From a bacterium (lineage in GTDB: Bacteria; Chlamydiota; Chlamydiia; Chlamydiales; SM23-39), in the NCBI GenBank assembly GCA_021818045.1, contig JAKAFF010000093.1:1-6161 (forward strand): DNA of 6,161 bases, given 5' to 3'. Below, one piece after another: positions 5,823 through 6,161 of this stretch. How positions within the stretch are numbered: position 1 is the stretch's first letter; each line of letters begins with the position of its first letter. The notes beneath the pieces are model-generated. The model did not search any database and was not told the DNA's origin. It was given only the letters and a program-made list of their open reading frames with translations. A program made the position numbers and the translations under genes.

Positions 5823-6161
5823 GCCGAGTTGGCGGCAGATATGGGTAGATGGCGATACTGTAGGTTGACTCGTTGAGCACTTTCCTGTGAGCAATTTATG
5901 GAATGCGGGCAGAGAGGGGTTTCGAGGAGTTGCCAAACACGCATGTTTGCCGATCTGAACCCGCTGCATATCGGAAACGGCATAGAAGGGCTCAGTTTTT
6001 GCCAGGTGTTGGGTAAGCCAATAGGTGTAGTCTAAAGCTTTTTTGGTCTTTTGTTTGCCTGAGGGCAATGTCCACCCAAGCTCCGTTTGATAGAGAGCAG
6101 AGCATTGGGGCGGAGATAGAAAATGACGACCTTTTGGAACGAATGGTGCAGCTGAAGTCGG
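5805..6161 (-). CDS. Possible 3' end of an unknown convergent gene (partial)
   Basis: No recognisable gene fills the 339 bases after ptsI. On the minus strand one frame stays open from the right edge to a TAA at 5807-5805, 118 codons, and its end overlaps the ptsI 3' end by 18 bases. An open run of this length is not expected often by chance at this base composition, which is the main support. The right-hand part reads like protein (TELGWTLPSGKQKTKKALDY, then YWLTQHLAKTEPFY), while the last 40 residues are rich in Ser, Thr, Pro and Cys and look less convincing. I recognise no domain. If real, the gene starts outside the window and converges on ptsI. The alternative is a noncoding gap with a rightward gene starting at ATG 6068; the two readings exclude each other. 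No tRNA or strong rho-independent terminator is visible here. Confidence 0.4.
   Translation of the reverse strand, partial: PTSAAPFVPKGRHFLSPPQCSALYQTELGWTLPSGKQKTKKALDYTYWLTQHLAKTEPFYAVSDMQRVQIGKHACLATPRNPSLPAFHKLLTGKCSTSQPTVSPSTHICRQLGLPISC

Noticed and set aside
5946..5977. Bulged hairpin (TTT-G-CCGAT, 15-base loop, ATCGG-AAA) downstream of ptsI
   Set aside because: The stem is weak, has a large loop and a bulge, is not followed by a T tract, and lies over 120 bases after ptsI; it is not convincing as a terminator.
6034..6044. AAAGCTTTTTT run as a possible terminator
   Set aside because: It is a self-complementary AAAGCTTT with no loop, so it cannot form a terminator stem.
6068..6161. 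Rightward partial frame from ATG 6068, open to the window end (31 codons)
   Set aside because: It reads plausibly, but it is short, its GAGGG is only two bases from the ATG, and it conflicts with the longer minus-strand open frame. I could not settle it and kept it as an alternative in the findings.

Overview
The window most likely comes from a member of the Chlamydiota outside the genus Chlamydia (an 'environmental' chlamydia). The argument is gene content and order: a ComEC gene, an SMI1/KNR4-like gene, HPr kinase, HPr and enzyme I lie side by side. From memory, C. trachomatis keeps ComEC (CT339), an uncharacterised gene (CT338), ptsH (CT337) and ptsI (CT336) together. The type II NADH dehydrogenase beside comEC argues against the genus Chlamydia itself, which relies on Na+-translocating NQR. 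Base composition looks mid-range by eye. This placement is inference; no marker gene such as 16S rRNA is present.

Layout. Positions 1-1929 hold a leftward pair: ndh (658-1929), followed 14 bases later by comEC (643 leftward, cut by the window edge). A short AT-rich intergenic region (1930-2030) carries a plausible leftward promoter and a 10-base palindrome. From 2031 to 5822 runs a rightward, tightly packed block: an SMI1/KNR4 (SUKH)-like gene, hprK, ptsH, ptsI. Its junctions overlap by 10, 4 and 1 bases, so it is almost certainly one transcript with coupled translation. From 5823 to the end no recognisable gene exists; a leftward reading frame stays open from the right edge to 5805 and may be the 3' end of an unknown convergent gene.

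How the genes work together. PtsI passes phosphate from PEP to His16 of HPr; HprK can phosphorylate and dephosphorylate Ser47 of HPr. All active-site residues I can check are present, so a complete regulatory core is encoded, but no sugar permease (enzyme II) gene is in the window. That fits a signalling rather than a sugar-transport role, as proposed for the reduced PTS of chlamydiae. The SUKH-like gene leading the operon is the least understood part. The leftward pair joins respiratory NADH oxidation with the inner-membrane channel for DNA uptake; a functional link is not obvious. I found no mobile element, CRISPR array, RNA gene or convincing terminator.
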